The translations under genes and the position numbers were made by a program. A DNA stretch of 64,000 nucleotides. It comes from Megasphaera paucivorans. GTDB taxonomy: Bacteria; Bacillota; Negativicutes; Veillonellales; Megasphaeraceae. Location of the stretch: contig NZ_FNHQ01000015.1 of NCBI RefSeq assembly GCF_900103535.1, positions 1 to 64,000 on the forward strand, given 5' to 3'. A model generated the notes under the pieces. It saw nothing but the letters and a program-made list of their open reading frames with translations. It was not told where the DNA came from and did no database searches. Position 1 is the stretch's first letter, and each line of letters opens with the position of its first letter. Below are positions 26,232-34,829 of the stretch, piece after piece.

Positions 26232-27962
26232 TTATGTTATATTTTCTTTTGCTTTCTCATTCTTTGCCCTGAGAATCGCCAGCTTTTGCTCTAAAAGTCC
26301 CGGCGTATGATCTGACGGGCTCGTATTATTTGTATCGTTCATATGCTGATCTAAGCGTACGGGAACAATCCCGTTATTTGCATTATTGGCCGCCACGACT
26401 TGCTGATATGAGTTGGTTGTTCTGCTCATCGTATGTATACTGGCTTCTCGGTCCGCTTCGGTAGCGGCATGGATAAAATTACTATCCGGGGTATTGCCTG
26501 CTTCCTTCGCAGCTTTCGCGAGTCGTTTTGCTCTGGCTTTCGCGATTTCCTCTTTTTCCTTTGCTTTATTGGCTGCTTTTTGAGCTGCTACCGCTTCATC
26601 TTCTTCTTGATATTCGTCTTTAGCAACGACTGTATTGCTGTCCATGATCTTAGGAATGACCGGCATTTGCTGTTCATCCCGAGTGATGGCGTGCAATTCA
26701 TGCTGCATCGCTTCAGACACTCTTGTAGGTGTTGAATTATCGATTAGTGTCGGTGTAATAAAAATCAATAATTCTTTTTCATCATGTGATTCTGATACGT
26801 CACGGAACAACCGCCCTAATATAGGAATATCTCCCAATATAGGAATTTTATTAATGGATTTTGTTTCCTCCGTGCTGATAAGACCGCCGATTACCATAGT
26901 CTGTCCGGAAGGCAGGCTGACCACCGTTTCTGCCTTGCGTGTAGCAAGTCCCATTAACGATGTGCCATTTACAATAATTCCTGCTGCAGAGCTTAACGTG
27001 CTGACGGACACCATTACTTTGCTGGTAATCAACCCGTCTTCGTTCGCAATGGGTTCCATATTGAGTTCAATACCATAATTTTTCCACTGCACATTGGTAG
27101 ATCCATTGGAATTGGTAGAAGGAACCGGCATTTCTCCGCCGATCAAAATACTGGCTTTTTGTCCGCTCATTGTTACCACATGCGGCTGAGATAATACTTT
27201 AGCATCGCCATTTCCGATCAATAAATTTAAGGTTGCCATTAACGGAGCTGTCGTATTATATTTTCGTGAATTGACAGCAATAACATTATTATTACTATCA
27301 TACGACATCGTTGTCGTATCAAATTTACTATACTGTCCAAAAGAAAAGCTGCCCGGATTAACGGAGGCAATCCCGGTCGTACTATCAACAGAAGCGGCAT
27401 TGCCCCAATTAATACCTAAATTTTTGGTTTTATTTTTAGATATTTCAACAATTCGCGCTTCAATGCGAATCTGCATCGGATCCGTTAACGTGAGCATGTC
27501 GATTACATCACTGCCATACATCTTGGCAATGGCTTCTGCACGCTGCTGCTGTTCCTGATCCTTCACTTCGCCTGTGAGAAGTATTTTGCCGCCAATTTTA
27601 TCGACATGCACGCCGGAATACCCGATAATTCGCTGAATTACCTCTCCTGTGCCTACGTCCTGATCCGTAATAATGACATTATAATCATGCCGTCTTCCGC
27701 CGCCGTCCCACACGTAAAGAGAAGTCGAACCTACCCCTTTGGCAACAAGTACCAACTGTTGTCCCGAAGTCACCGTCACATCGGCAATGGCAGGATTGGC
27801 GATCGCAATGCGGGAAATCCCGCCATTTATATTCATGATTTGAGATTGATTGATATCGATCACAATGTCTGAAGCCGCCCATGCGACAGTAGCAGACATC
27901 ATCCATACGGCGGTACAGAAAGGCAATGCCCATATGCCGTTTTTCAGCTTTTTCTTGTTCAT
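26232..27962 (-). CDS. rcpA: RcpA/CpaC: outer-membrane secretin of the Tad pilus
   Basis: A 576-residue secretin that forms the outer-membrane pore for the pilus. A signal peptide (about residues 1-30 ending AWA) is followed by the pilus-assembly N-domain (SRIAIANPAIADVTV, LVLVAKGVGSTSLYVWD), a BON-like stretch and the secretin core (VLSQPHVVTMSGQKASILIGGE, VSLPSGQTMVIGGLI, LLIFITPTLI). After the core an extra tail of about 150 residues contains an Ala/Lys/Glu-rich stretch likely to form a coiled coil. That tail is unusual. ATG 27962 with GGGGGC upstream gives the signal peptide at the right place. Confidence 0.93.
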   Translation of the reverse strand: MNKKKLKNGIWALPFCTAVWMMSATVAWAASDIVIDINQSQIMNINGGISRIAIANPAIADVTVTSGQQLVLVAKGVGSTSLYVWDGGGRRHDYNVIITDQDVGTGEVIQRIIGYSGVHVDKIGGKILLTGEVKDQEQQQRAEAIAKMYGSDVIDMLTLTDPMQIRIEARIVEISKNKTKNLGINWGNAASVDSTTGIASVNPGSFSFGQYSKFDTTTMSYDSNNNVIAVNSRKYNTTAPLMATLNLLIGNGDAKVLSQPHVVTMSGQKASILIGGEMPVPSTNSNGSTNVQWKNYGIELNMEPIANEDGLITSKVMVSVSTLSSAAGIIVNGTSLMGLATRKAETVVSLPSGQTMVIGGLISTEETKSINKIPILGDIPILGRLFRDVSESHDEKELLIFITPTLIDNSTPTRVSEAMQHELHAITRDEQQMPVIPKIMDSNTVVAKDEYQEEDEAVAAQKAANKAKEKEEIAKARAKRLAKAAKEAGNTPDSNFIHAATEADREASIHTMSRTTNSYQQVVAANNANNGIVPVRLDQHMNDTNNTSPSDHTPGLLEQKLAILRAKNEKAKENIT

Positions 27963-27975
27963 AGCTTTCTGCCCC

Positions 27976-28950
27976 CTATTGTACACGTACCTGACTGACT
28001 GAATTACCGCGGATAACTTCAATTCCACGGCCGCCGCCATCGCTGTATCCCGATGAACCGTTGGAAATCACTTGGGCTTGTGCCGGCGGATAATACGGCA
28101 TCGGAGCAGTTGCCGGCTGAACAGGCTGTGAAGGTTGCTGTTGTTTTGGTTCTTCTTGTCCACCGGCCATATATTGGAAATAATCAGGAACAACCGTATA
28201 GGATTCACTCGGTAAATCCGGCCGCAGGGCCAGATACAGAATGCCTTCCTGCAACGCCCCCTGCACACGCATTACATCCGAAGGCTGTACGGCAATCGTA
28301 ACCATCCCCAATTTTCCTGCAGGCTGCTGTTGTTTATCTTTATTGTCCTTTGCATCTTTGGCATCTGTTCCCTGCACATTGTTGAAAGAGGTATTCACTG
28401 CCAGTAATAATACATTCTGAAGTATCAGTTTTCCGTACACAGCGTTTTTATACGCTTTGTTCGTACTGATCATAAAAATATCCACATAATCGCCCGGTTT
28501 TACCAATCCGGCAACGCCGGTAAGATCATTGATCGGAATTGTAATCGCCCGCATATTATCCGGAATCGTCCCGGAAAAACCGTTTCCACCCGTAAGTTTT
28601 TGTCCGGTAATGATATCTTCCTTCATAATCCTTACAGCCGCCGCTTTCCCTACGGCATCTCCGATTGTATGTACGGCATCCTGAGATACTACATCCTTCG
28701 GAACGTTTATGGTTTTTAACATATCTTTGGTAATTCGTGTCCGCTCCGGTATATCTACTGCCGCAACAACAACATTCTGATATTGCGGAACGACAGCTCC
28801 CTCTTGTCTCGGTGTCAAAAATCCCGTCAAAATGATATAAATAATACTCGCAACAATCACACTCAATATAAATGCCAAAAATACCAATTTGCGAGGTGAC
28901 ATGACTGCTAGCTTTTCCGGCAGAGCTTTGAATTTGTCCAATAATTTCAT
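27976..28950 (-). CDS. rcpC: RcpC/CpaB: Tad pilus periplasmic assembly protein
   Basis: A 324-residue protein with an N-terminal membrane anchor (about residues 22-45) and a SAF domain (VVVAAVDIPERTRITKDML), followed by the RcpC/CpaB C-terminal domain (LVKPGDYVDIFM, VTIAVQPSDVMRVQGALQEG, LALRP). The end is Pro/Gln- and then Gly-rich. CpaB proteins interact with the secretin, whose gene is next downstream. The ATG at 28950 follows GGAGG by 8 bases. It heads the main leftward Tad operon. Confidence 0.9.
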   Translation of the reverse strand: MKLLDKFKALPEKLAVMSPRKLVFLAFILSVIVASIIYIILTGFLTPRQEGAVVPQYQNVVVAAVDIPERTRITKDMLKTINVPKDVVSQDAVHTIGDAVGKAAAVRIMKEDIITGQKLTGGNGFSGTIPDNMRAITIPINDLTGVAGLVKPGDYVDIFMISTNKAYKNAVYGKLILQNVLLLAVNTSFNNVQGTDAKDAKDNKDKQQQPAGKLGMVTIAVQPSDVMRVQGALQEGILYLALRPDLPSESYTVVPDYFQYMAGGQEEPKQQQPSQPVQPATAPMPYYPPAQAQVISNGSSGYSDGGGRGIEVIRGNSVSQVRVQ

Positions 28951-29168
28951 CACAAGGGCCTCCCTTGTATTTTATATCAAATTTCAGGCAGTATTCTCAT
29001 TTTCAAATTTTACAAATAACTACATACGTACCCCAAGTACTGCCCTTCATTTCAGTATATATTAATTTTAGTTTTTATTACAATTAAATTTAGTATATCA
29101 TATTTGCTATTTCAATGCTATGCATGTATTACATGTTCAAATCACGTACTGCATATTTTACCTGTATT
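28951..29168. other. Intergenic region upstream of rcpC, long inverted repeat
   Basis: An AT-rich divergent spacer. Leftward, TTGTAA-N16-TATATA near 29060-29090 is a possible promoter. The transcript would contain GGCAGTA and TACTGCC arms separated by about 45 bases, able to form a long-range 7-bp stem upstream of the rcpC ribosome-binding site. No known riboswitch consensus was found. Confidence 0.4.
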
Positions 29169-29197
29169 CTGAAAAAATCGGCAAGCTATGCTATAAT
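29169..29197 (+). promoter_or_regulatory. Promoter of the prepilin peptidase gene
   Basis: CTGAAA (29169-29174), a 17-base spacer and a perfect TATAAT (29192-29197), followed by a GAGGAGG ribosome-binding site at about 29218-29225. Confidence 0.6.
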
Positions 29198-29232
29198 AAA
29201 AAAATAAGTCATTTTATGAGGAGGACTCGGCT

Positions 29233-29880
29233 ATGCAGCCTTTTTTTTCTATATTTTTAATCGTTTTCATCCCTTTTTTAGCATATGGAACCGCTATTAT
29301 ATTAAATCATAGTATCCTTTGGGGATATAAAAAGGCATCTTCCGAATTGGAATTTCCTGAAAAATTAACACAAAGAGCTACGCACACGCGCCGGCAGAGA
29401 CTGACGCTCGTACTTTTTATCTTTTATGGACTGGCTCTGTGGGCCGCATCCTCTTGGCCGCTGTTATTGATATATGTCGTATATGCCGCAATCTTGGGCG
29501 CTATTATTGTCATGGATTTTGAACAGCAAATTATTTTGAATACTTTTGTATTGGCACTGGCACTATTGGCATTGGCAGCCACTCCCGTATTATCTGCCGC
29601 ACTGACAGAACGAATTCTTGCCGGGGCCGGAAGTTTTGCCATTTTTCTTCTCTTAGCCGTATTAACACGCGGTGGCATCGGCGGCGGGGACATTAAATTA
29701 ATCGGTGCCTTAGGATTATTTCTCGGATTAGACCGTATTATTTTTACCGTCGTCTGCGGCATCATTGCTGGCGGCCTCGTCAGTCTCTTCTTATTATCCA
29801 CTAAACGAAAGAAGCGGAAAGATGCCATTGCCTATGGTCCCTATTTTGCAATAGCTGCTATGATTGCTTTATATGTTTAA
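29233..29880 (+). CDS. tadV: TadV/CpaA: A24 prepilin peptidase
   Basis: A 215-residue polytopic aspartic peptidase with about six hydrophobic segments. One active Asp is in VMDFEQQ and the second in the GGGDIKLIGALGLFLG (GxGD) motif. The methylase domain of larger PilD enzymes is absent. It should cleave the Flp and TadE leaders. It is divergent from the Tad operon with its own promoter. Its stop overlaps that of the convergent Crp/Fnr gene by 4 bases, with no terminator between them. GAGGAGG precedes the ATG. Confidence 0.88.
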   Translation: MQPFFSIFLIVFIPFLAYGTAIILNHSILWGYKKASSELEFPEKLTQRATHTRRQRLTLVLFIFYGLALWAASSWPLLLIYVVYAAILGAIIVMDFEQQIILNTFVLALALLALAATPVLSAALTERILAGAGSFAIFLLLAVLTRGGIGGGDIKLIGALGLFLGLDRIIFTVVCGIIAGGLVSLFLLSTKRKKRKDAIAYGPYFAIAAMIALYV

Positions 29881-30542
29881 TCTCCACGCAGCGTAAAACG
29901 ATTCTTATGAAAATCAATGATTCCTTCATCCCGCATCCGGCCTAGTTCAGAGGACATCGCACTGCGGTCTACGGAAAGAAAATCTGCCAGCTGCTGCCGG
30001 TCAAACGCAATATCAAAAGAAGAAGCTCCGTGCCGGCGTGCTTCATCAGACAAAAACGCCATCAATTTCTGCCGCGTTGTACGTTGTGATATATACCGAA
30101 TTTTCTGTGTCAGAAAAACATTTTTTTCCGCCATAATAGCCAAGAGGTTTCCCATCAATAAACTGGCATATTTTCCGGCATTAATTTCCGTTCTTACAAA
30201 TTTATCTATATCTAAATACAGTACCTCTGCTGCCAGCGCAGCTACCGTATCTACTTCACTTTTAGCATTCTGTACGCAGGCAAACCCTTCGCCAAACATC
30301 CCGCCCGGTGCAACACGCGCTAAAATATTGCGGTTGCCCCAGAAGTCTTCTTGTATAATATGGACTGCCCCGCTTAACACAATACCAATATGATGAATTT
30401 CATCACCCGCAAAAAAAATAAAGCTGCCTTTTTTGTAGCTTTTTTTTCTTGCCTCCAACCCTTGCAGCATAGGCAAAAATTCATCTTGCCGTACTCCTTT
30501 AAACAGAGGATTTTTTTTAAAAATATCGGTGTAGCTTCCCAT
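29877..30542 (-). CDS. Crp/Fnr-family transcriptional regulator
   Basis: A 221-residue protein with an N-terminal cyclic-nucleotide-binding fold (GSFIFFAGDEIHHIGIVLSG, GGMFGEG) and a C-terminal winged helix whose recognition helix is SVDRSAMSSELGRMRDEG. There is no N-terminal cysteine cluster for an Fnr iron-sulfur centre, so the signal is not oxygen sensed in that way; a haem-, redox- or metabolite-type signal is possible. A palindrome with Fnr/Crp spacing (30556-30569) lies just ahead of its own gene, suggesting autoregulation. The divergent gene encodes a ferredoxin-like protein, a likely target. GGAGG precedes the ATG. Confidence 0.87.
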   Translation of the reverse strand: MGSYTDIFKKNPLFKGVRQDEFLPMLQGLEARKKSYKKGSFIFFAGDEIHHIGIVLSGAVHIIQEDFWGNRNILARVAPGGMFGEGFACVQNAKSEVDTVAALAAEVLYLDIDKFVRTEINAGKYASLLMGNLLAIMAEKNVFLTQKIRYISQRTTRQKLMAFLSDEARRHGASSFDIAFDRQQLADFLSVDRSAMSSELGRMRDEGIIDFHKNRFTLRGD

Positions 30543-30555
30543 AATTCACCTCCAT

Positions 30556-30613
30556 GTTGTAAAAACAACGGTGCTTTTCTTTTTATTGTACTATACTTAC
30601 ATCGTAAGGTAAA
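30556..30613 (-). promoter_or_regulatory. Promoter and candidate operators of the Crp/Fnr gene
   Basis: On the minus strand TTTACC (30608-30613) and TACAAT (30585-30590) are 17 bases apart. The perfect palindrome GTTGT-AAAA-ACAAC (30556-30569) has the 5-4-5 geometry of Fnr-family sites and lies just after the predicted start. A second perfect palindrome, CTTAC-ATC-GTAAG (30596-30608), fills most of the promoter spacer. Both are candidate operators. Confidence 0.5.
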
Positions 30614-30676
30614 GGAAAAACAACAAATCACACTCGTATTTATACAGAGTGCTCATTTTTAAGGAGGATACTTATT

Positions 30677-31417
30677 ATGATCAGAAGAATTATACATATC
30701 GACCAAGATGCATGCAACGGCTGCGGAGCTTGTGCCCAAGCCTGTCACGAAGGTGCGATTGCCATGGTAAACGGCAAAGCGCAACTGATGCGCGATGATT
30801 ATTGCGACGGGTTAGGTGATTGTCTGCCTACCTGCCCTACCGGCGCCATCACGTTTGTAGAACGGGAAGCCGCAGAATATGACGAAAAAGCAGTAGAAGC
30901 AAATAAAAAGACAAAAGGTCTCCCGTTACAGGGCGGCTGCCCGGGAAGCCGCGCACAAAAGATCACCCATACGCCCCCCGTCGGCGGCTGCCCGGGACAT
31001 AAAGCCGCAGTTATTACTCCGGCAACTGCCACGGCGGCCGTGCCTGTCGGACAATCGCAACTGCGGCAATGGCCTGTTCAAATTAAGTTAGCTCCGGTCA
31101 ATGCCCCCTACTTTGAAAATGCACACCTGCTTATTGCGGCAGATTGCACTGCCTATGCCTATGCTAATTTTCACGAAGACTTTATTAAAAATAAAATCAC
31201 GCTGATTGGCTGCCCCAAACTGGATGATGGGGATTATGCAGAAAAATTAACAGAAATTATACGCCGTAACGACATCAAGGATGTGACGATCGTCCGCATG
31301 GAAGTTCCCTGCTGCGGCGGGTTGGAAAACGCCGCCAAAAGAGCGTTGCAGGCAAGTGGGAAATTTATTCCTTGGCAGGTAGTTACTCTCTCCATCGACG
31401 GGAAAATAATAAGCTAG
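30677..31417 (+). CDS. 4Fe-4S ferredoxin-like protein with extra cysteine motifs
   Basis: A 246-residue cytoplasmic iron-sulfur protein. Two [4Fe-4S] sites lie at residues 11-60: DACNGCGACAQACHEG, then CDGLGDCLPTCPTGA. Two GGCPG motifs follow (about residues 91-110), and a VPCCGG motif near residue 215 adds a further Cys pair. Such proteins accompany hybrid-cluster (Hcp) and redox regulator loci in anaerobes, but no hcp is present in this window. It is divergent from the Crp/Fnr regulator. A CACTC..GAGTG inverted repeat lies just upstream of the AGGAGG ribosome-binding site. The substrate is unknown; electron transfer is likely. Confidence 0.8.
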   Translation: MIRRIIHIDQDACNGCGACAQACHEGAIAMVNGKAQLMRDDYCDGLGDCLPTCPTGAITFVEREAAEYDEKAVEANKKTKGLPLQGGCPGSRAQKITHTPPVGGCPGHKAAVITPATATAAVPVGQSQLRQWPVQIKLAPVNAPYFENAHLLIAADCTAYAYANFHEDFIKNKITLIGCPKLDDGDYAEKLTEIIRRNDIKDVTIVRMEVPCCGGLENAAKRALQASGKFIPWQVVTLSIDGKIIS

Positions 31418-31479
31418 ACGGTACGCTGTGTATTTGCTGGACCGTGATTTCCGTGCTTTTATTGTTTTTTCAGATTGCC

Positions 31480-31524
31480 AATAAGGGTATCGATATGTAG
31501 TTATATCGATACCCTTATTTTTTT
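31480..31524. terminator. Bidirectional terminator
   Basis: A perfect long stem AATAAGGGTATCGATAT / ATATCGATACCCTTATT with a short loop, followed by T-runs. It ends the ferredoxin-like gene and also touches the stop of the convergent GlcD-type gene. Confidence 0.85.
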
Positions 31525-32923
31525 ACGCTTCTATTAATTTTCCCGGATTAAGAATAGTATTAGGATCCATTGCCCGTTTTATCGTTTTCATCATATTTAA
31601 TTCGCCGGCCGGCGTAAATTTTTCCATATACGCCAACTTTTTATTGCCGATGCCGTGTTCTCCGGCTAATCGTCCGCCTGCTGCATACGTGTATGCATAC
31701 ACATCTTGATGAAATGCTTCTACATTCTTATCCCACTCTTCATCACTCATATCCATTTTACATAGAACGATATGCAGGTTACCATCTCCAATATGTGCAT
31801 TGATTTTAACTTGGAAGGGATAGTTTTTCCCCACTTCCATGATATGTTCAATCGTTGTCGCTATGTTATGCACCGGTACCACAATATCATCCGTAAGAGA
31901 GACCTTGCTGATCTGTTCTACAGAGGTCTGACAATTACGCCGCATATTCCAGACGCGTTCATCGGCTTCCAAGACCTCTGCGGCTCCTGAGGCTTCACAT
32001 ACCTGACATACCGTTTCCATGCGGGTATCCAGTTCCTCTTCCCGAAAGCTTTCTACCGTTATAATGACATACATACCATCTTCATAATGCGGCATATTGG
32101 TATATCCGCAATAGTCGGCACAGCCGCGCACATATGAATTATCCATATATTCGACACTCGTCGGTTCTATACCGGCTTTTAAGAGCCGGGGCACCATTTC
32201 CAGTGCTGTATCCGGTTCTGTATAAATGGCCAATACATCAAATTTATACGGCGGCAGCGGCGATAATTTCAACGTTGCTTTGGTAATAATTCCTAGCGTA
32301 CCTTCACTGCCAATAACCAGCTGTTCCAGACTGTATCCGGTAGAACACTTCTTCAAACAAGCACCGAGTTCCACAATGTCTCCCGTAGGTGTTACCATTT
32401 CCACGGCATATACCTGATTGCGAGTAACTCCATACCGGACGGCCTTCAATCCACCGGCATTGGTAGCTAAATTGCCGCCGATCAAACAGCTTTCCGAACT
32501 GCTGGGATCTCCAGCATACAGCAAGCCTGCTTCTCGAGCCCGTCGCTGCAGATCGACCGTACGAACACCCGCCTCCACCACCATATACATTCCGTCTTCA
32601 TTAAGTTCCAAAATAGTATTCAATCGTTCCATGGACAATACCAGTCCACCACATACAGGAATCGCCCCATCGGCCAAACTGGTTCCGCCGCTGCGCACTG
32701 TAACAGGAAAACCATATGTATTCGCCAACTTAAGGACAGCCGCTATTTCTTCGGCATCCGCAGGAATAACGGCAGCTTCGGGCATATGAAACCGTTTCGG
32801 ATCCGATTCGTAATCGGTCTGATACTGCACTAATACATCGGTATCTGTTTTTATATAAGATGGTCCAACAATATCCCGTAATTTTTCTATTATTTCTTTT
32901 GTAATTGGCTGGTACTCCTTCAC
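31523..32923 (-). CDS. FAD-binding oxidoreductase, GlcD/lactate dehydrogenase type
   Basis: A 466-residue flavoprotein of the GlcD family that oxidises 2-hydroxyacids such as glycolate or D-lactate. The PCMH FAD-binding domain shows TVRSGGTSLADGAIPV and LLYAGDPSSSES. The C-terminal cap shows HIGDGNLHIV and RLAGEHGIGNKK, the family active-site block. I start at GTG 32923, 7 bases after GGGGAG. The longer frame from 32965 adds a non-conserved leader. No iron-sulfur partner (GlcF) or EtfAB lies next to it, so the electron acceptor is not known. Confidence 0.88.
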   Translation of the reverse strand: MKEYQPITKEIIEKLRDIVGPSYIKTDTDVLVQYQTDYESDPKRFHMPEAAVIPADAEEIAAVLKLANTYGFPVTVRSGGTSLADGAIPVCGGLVLSMERLNTILELNEDGMYMVVEAGVRTVDLQRRAREAGLLYAGDPSSSESCLIGGNLATNAGGLKAVRYGVTRNQVYAVEMVTPTGDIVELGACLKKCSTGYSLEQLVIGSEGTLGIITKATLKLSPLPPYKFDVLAIYTEPDTALEMVPRLLKAGIEPTSVEYMDNSYVRGCADYCGYTNMPHYEDGMYVIITVESFREEELDTRMETVCQVCEASGAAEVLEADERVWNMRRNCQTSVEQISKVSLTDDIVVPVHNIATTIEHIMEVGKNYPFQVKINAHIGDGNLHIVLCKMDMSDEEWDKNVEAFHQDVYAYTYAAGGRLAGEHGIGNKKLAYMEKFTPAGELNMMKTIKRAMDPNTILNPGKLIEA

Positions 32924-33124
32924 GTTACCGCTCCCCCTTATGCAATTCCTAATCTTACTCGGCACTTTGCCAATACGGCTATAGCATCCGTATAAGAAGG
33001 CGTGCCGTTTCTGTACTGCAGCATACGCTCTATAATCTATACTGCAATTGTCTATTATTGTATCACGTTCATAAAAAATTGCAATACATTATCGATTCAT
33101 CGTACGGAATACAATCTTCTCATC

Positions 33125-33157
33125 AAAAAACGATGCCGCATTTCTGCCACATCGTTT
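33125..33157 (-). terminator. Terminator downstream of the Lrp-type regulator gene
   Basis: On the minus strand the stem AACGATG/CATCGTT with a 14-base loop is followed by TTTTTT. Confidence 0.7.
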
Positions 33158-33191
33158 TCTGCGTACTATTCAGCTGCATTTATATTTGATT

Positions 33192-33632
33192 TCATACATT
33201 CCATTCTTCCTTCAGCGTCGAAAGACACATAAAGGTTTGAGACGAAGCTACTGTCGGTATTTCATTCAATTCGGTCATAAGGAAGTGTTCCAAATCATCA
33301 GGTGTATGAACCAGCACCTTTAGCAAATAATCAAAGGCACCTACTACATGATGACATTCCAGCACTTGCGGAAAATCAATGATTTTTTGACGGAATTCAT
33401 CAACATCTCCAGACCGTTCCAGATTTACCATAACAAAAGCCGTCACATTATACCCTGTCTTCCTACGGCTGATTTTTGCACCATATCCTTCAATAATGCC
33501 GCTATGTTCCATCTTACGGATACGTTCCGCTACAGCTGGGATAGACAGACCTACAACCTTGCTGATTTCTGTCGCCGAAACTTTACCATTCTTCTTTAAG
33601 ATTGTTAAAATTTTGTCATCGATTTGATCCAT
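33192..33632 (-). CDS. Lrp/AsnC-family transcriptional regulator
   Basis: A 146-residue regulator with an N-terminal winged helix (VSATEISKVVGLSIPAVAERIRKME) and a C-terminal RAM/AsnC ligand-binding domain (VLECHHVVGAFDYLLKVLVH). These proteins sense amino acids and often control their own gene and neighbouring metabolism. It is monocistronic: a TATAAT at 33690-33695 lies upstream and a terminator at 33125-33157 follows. The amino-acid ligand cannot be deduced. Confidence 0.9.
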   Translation of the reverse strand: MDQIDDKILTILKKNGKVSATEISKVVGLSIPAVAERIRKMEHSGIIEGYGAKISRRKTGYNVTAFVMVNLERSGDVDEFRQKIIDFPQVLECHHVVGAFDYLLKVLVHTPDDLEHFLMTELNEIPTVASSQTFMCLSTLKEEWNV

Positions 33633-33724
33633 TTTCTACTCCTATCTTCATTTAAATATTCCCTCCACCCACTTCTCTTATTATCTTATATTATAAAGGA
33701 AAAGTAAAGAGATAATTTAAAAGT

Positions 33725-33761
33725 TAAAAAAGTACTGTCTCCACACTTGTGCAGACAGTAC
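33725..33761 (-). terminator. Terminator of the rnf-apbE operon
   Basis: On the minus strand the 9-bp stem AGTACTGTC/GACAGTACT with a 13-base loop is followed by TTTTTT, 10 bases after the apbE stop. Confidence 0.85.
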
Positions 33762-33769
33762 TCGCCGCC

Positions 33770-34828
33770 TTAATTCGATATATGAAAATCCGGGTTTAAA
33801 TCAGAAAATTGTTTTTTAAACCCATCCGTGACATATACGGTCCCATTTGTCCCCGTTACCTCACATTCGACGCCATCCATATCATTAATCAAATCTCGTC
33901 CTTTTTCAGGCCCTAAAACGAATACTGCTGTTGTCAGCAAATCACTAAGCATTCCGGCATGTTCTACCGACCCATCAATAATGATAGTATCGCTCATAAT
34001 GCCAGAATCAGCTGGACGTCCGGTTCGCGGATCGAAAATATGAAAATATCGGTTGCCATTTTCAATAAAAAATCGTTCATAGTCACCGGATGTAGACAAT
34101 GCCTGATTTTTGATGCTTACAATACCTAAATACTCGCCTTCTTTTTCGGAGCGTGGATGCTTAATCCCTATATTCCAAGGTTTCCCCTTTTTATTAGTAC
34201 CTACTGCATACATAGAACTAGCCCCCATATTGATAAGTCCTTTTTCAATATGATGCGCTTCGTATATCTTGCGTACTTCATCAACAGCATACCCTTTGGC
34301 AATCCCCCCTAAATCAATAGACATTCCAGGTTGTGCCAGCATAACACTGTGGTCAGAAGAACGCAGACGAATATTTTTATAATTTACCTTAGAAAGGGCT
34401 GCCGCAATTTCACTATCGGAAGGAACATGCTGCTGATCCGTTCCAATGCCCCACAATGTCGTAATAGGCCCTATGGATATATCCCATTCTCCCTGACTTT
34501 TTGCAGAATATTGCTGTGAATATGCAATCATTTCATAAATAGCCGGATCTACTTGGACGTATTCTTTCCCTGCGGCCTCATTAATACGACTCACATCACT
34601 ATTGGGATTCGTCGTACTCGCTAAAGAATCCAATTCCGCAATTTTAGCAAATCCTTCATCTACCGCTTGTTTTGCTTCTTTCCCGGTAGCTTTAAGAGAT
34701 ATCGTCGTATCCATTGCAATTCCGCTTCTATCATAAGACTGCTCCGGACGCAAAGAGCATCCGGAGCAGTTTATCATTACAATAGAAACGGCTAGGCATA
34801 TCAGCCTTATATACCGTTTTCTGTTCAT
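33770..34828 (-). CDS. apbE: ApbE: FAD:protein FMN transferase
   Basis: A 352-residue exported lipoprotein-like enzyme that covalently attaches FMN to threonines in RnfG and RnfD. The signal segment ends in an INCSGC cysteine, a loose lipobox. The core contains DTTISLKATG, SIDLGGIAKGYAVDE and HIFDPRTGRPAD, the family FAD- and Mg-binding blocks. It is the last gene of the rnf operon, one base after rnfB, exactly where its substrates are made. Confidence 0.92.
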   Translation of the reverse strand: MNRKRYIRLICLAVSIVMINCSGCSLRPEQSYDRSGIAMDTTISLKATGKEAKQAVDEGFAKIAELDSLASTTNPNSDVSRINEAAGKEYVQVDPAIYEMIAYSQQYSAKSQGEWDISIGPITTLWGIGTDQQHVPSDSEIAAALSKVNYKNIRLRSSDHSVMLAQPGMSIDLGGIAKGYAVDEVRKIYEAHHIEKGLINMGASSMYAVGTNKKGKPWNIGIKHPRSEKEGEYLGIVSIKNQALSTSGDYERFFIENGNRYFHIFDPRTGRPADSGIMSDTIIIDGSVEHAGMLSDLLTTAVFVLGPEKGRDLINDMDGVECEVTGTNGTVYVTDGFKKQFSDLNPDFHISN

Positions 34829-34829
34829 A

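Noticed and set aside
28951-29168. Cyclic-di-GMP riboswitch before the Tad operon
   Set aside because: The conserved GGGACGCAAAGCC-like core was not found; only a generic long-range stem is present.
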